From contig DPKT01000094.1 in NCBI GenBank assembly GCA_003542385.1, positions 1 through 5,751 of the forward strand: a stretch of 5,751 bases of DNA, read 5' to 3'. Both the position numbers and the translations under genes were made by a program. Every line of letters starts with the position of its first letter. The stretch's first letter is position 1. Source of the stretch: Desulfomicrobium sp. Lineage in GTDB: Bacteria; Desulfobacterota; Desulfovibrionia; Desulfovibrionales; Desulfomicrobiaceae. Below are positions 5,069 to 5,751 of the stretch, in pieces. The notes under the pieces were generated by a model. The model saw nothing but the letters and a program-made list of their open reading frames with translations, was not told where the DNA came from and searched no databases.

Positions 5069-5751
5069 ATGATCGACGCAAAACACCTGGGCATGCAGTT
5101 CGGCCCGGTCACGGCTCTGGCGGATGCCACCTTCGACGTCCGGCAGGGCGAGGTCCTGGGGCTGCTGGGCCCCAACGGGGCCGGCAAGTCCACCGTCATG
5201 AGGATACTGACCACCTGCCTGCGGCCCACTCGCGGTTCGGCCACGGTCTGCGGGTTCGACACGGTGCGCGAGCCCCTGCAGGTCCGCCGCAGGATCGGGT
5301 ATCTGCCCGAGAACCCGCCCCTCTACCTGCAGATGGAGACCGGCGAGTACCTGGACTTCGTGGCCCGGGCCCGCGGCCTCTCGGGGGCGCGCCTGCGCGA
5401 GAGGCTGGAGTGGGTTCTGGTCCGCACGGGCCTCACGCCCATGTTCCACCGGCCCATCGGCGAACTGTCCAAGGGCTACCGCCAGCGCACCGCCCTGGCC
5501 CAGGCCCTGGCCCACGACCCCGAGGTCATCATCCTCGACGAGCCGACCACGGGCCTCGATCCGCACCAGATCCTCGAAATCCGCGACCTCATCCGCGAAC
5601 TGGCGGCCTCCAGGACGGTCATCTTCTCCACCCATATCCTGCAGGAGGTCGAGGCCATCGCCGACCGCGTCGTCATCATCAGCCAGGGCGAAGTGCGCGC
5701 CCGGGGCACCCTGGCGGACCTGGCCCTGCTGGCCGGGGTCAGGGCCTTCGG
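5069..5751 (+). CDS. ABC transporter ATP-binding protein, GldA-like (3' truncated)
   Basis: The first 227 residues of a cytoplasmic ABC ATPase are present and the gene runs off the window. Walker A is GPNGAGKST (34-42), the signature LSKGYRQR (133-140), Walker B VIILDEPTTGLDP (153-165) and the H-loop H189 in FSTHI. At the Q-loop position the protein has YLPENPPLY with E81 in place of the usual glutamine, as in the GldA/NatA-like ATPases that work with ABC-2 type permeases. The ATG at 5069 has AAGGAG with a 6-base gap. By family, the missing downstream genes should include an ABC-2 permease, perhaps with a Gldg-type auxiliary protein; this is inference. The domain continues past H-loop and D-loop into the C-terminal segment (GTLADL), so no more than the last quarter of the protein is likely missing. 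The transported substrate cannot be told. Confidence 0.93.
   Translation, partial: MIDAKHLGMQFGPVTALADATFDVRQGEVLGLLGPNGAGKSTVMRILTTCLRPTRGSATVCGFDTVREPLQVRRRIGYLPENPPLYLQMETGEYLDFVARARGLSGARLRERLEWVLVRTGLTPMFHRPIGELSKGYRQRTALAQALAHDPEVIILDEPTTGLDPHQILEIRDLIRELAASRTVIFSTHILQEVEAIADRVVIISQGEVRARGTLADLALLAGVRAF

Noticed and set aside
4982..5635. A 217-codon minus-strand frame opposite the ABC ATPase
   Set aside because: Antisense to a gene with all ABC motifs in order; no ribosome site or family character seen.

Overview
The window is GC-rich and carries ordinary bacterial housekeeping genes at high density. Gene content, codon bias and protein style (cobalamin synthesis, Ndk-ProC pair, stand-alone GAF protein before gap, GldA-like ABC ATPase) suggest a deltaproteobacterial sulfate reducer of the Desulfovibrio type. 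That assignment is an inference from resemblance; no marker gene here proves it.

Layout. Bases 1-194 (+) hold the 3' end of a cobalamin-synthesis gene (cbiB/cobD). It converges, with a 13-base gap, on a minus-strand block that runs leftward from 3028 to 208. In order of transcription this block is ndk (nucleoside diphosphate kinase), proC (pyrroline-5-carboxylate reductase, overlapping ndk by one base), a strong terminator, a GNAT acetyltransferase whose ATG lies one base after the terminator T-run, a tRNA-Val(CAC) with its own TTGACA promoter and terminator, and an RlmI-like class I methyltransferase whose leader follows the tRNA terminator. A divergent intergenic region of 189 bases (3029-3217) separates ndk from a plus-strand pair, a 186-residue GAF-domain protein and gap (NAD-type glyceraldehyde-3-phosphate dehydrogenase), spaced by 9 bases. 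A near-ideal intrinsic terminator follows gap. A 261-base intergenic stretch with an unusual cluster of dyad symmetries then leads to the 5' part of an ABC transporter ATPase gene that runs off the right edge.

How the genes relate. ndk-proC and GAF-gap are probable two-gene transcription units. The remaining genes look like independent units packed tightly, so that two intrinsic terminators sit in or against the leader of the next gene. No mobile element, CRISPR array, toxin-antitoxin pair or defence system is visible. I found no convincing novel system. The points most worth a second look are the terminator-abutted, SD-less GNAT start, the T-stem mismatch in tRNA-Val, the GAF-gap pairing, and the dyad cluster before the ABC gene.
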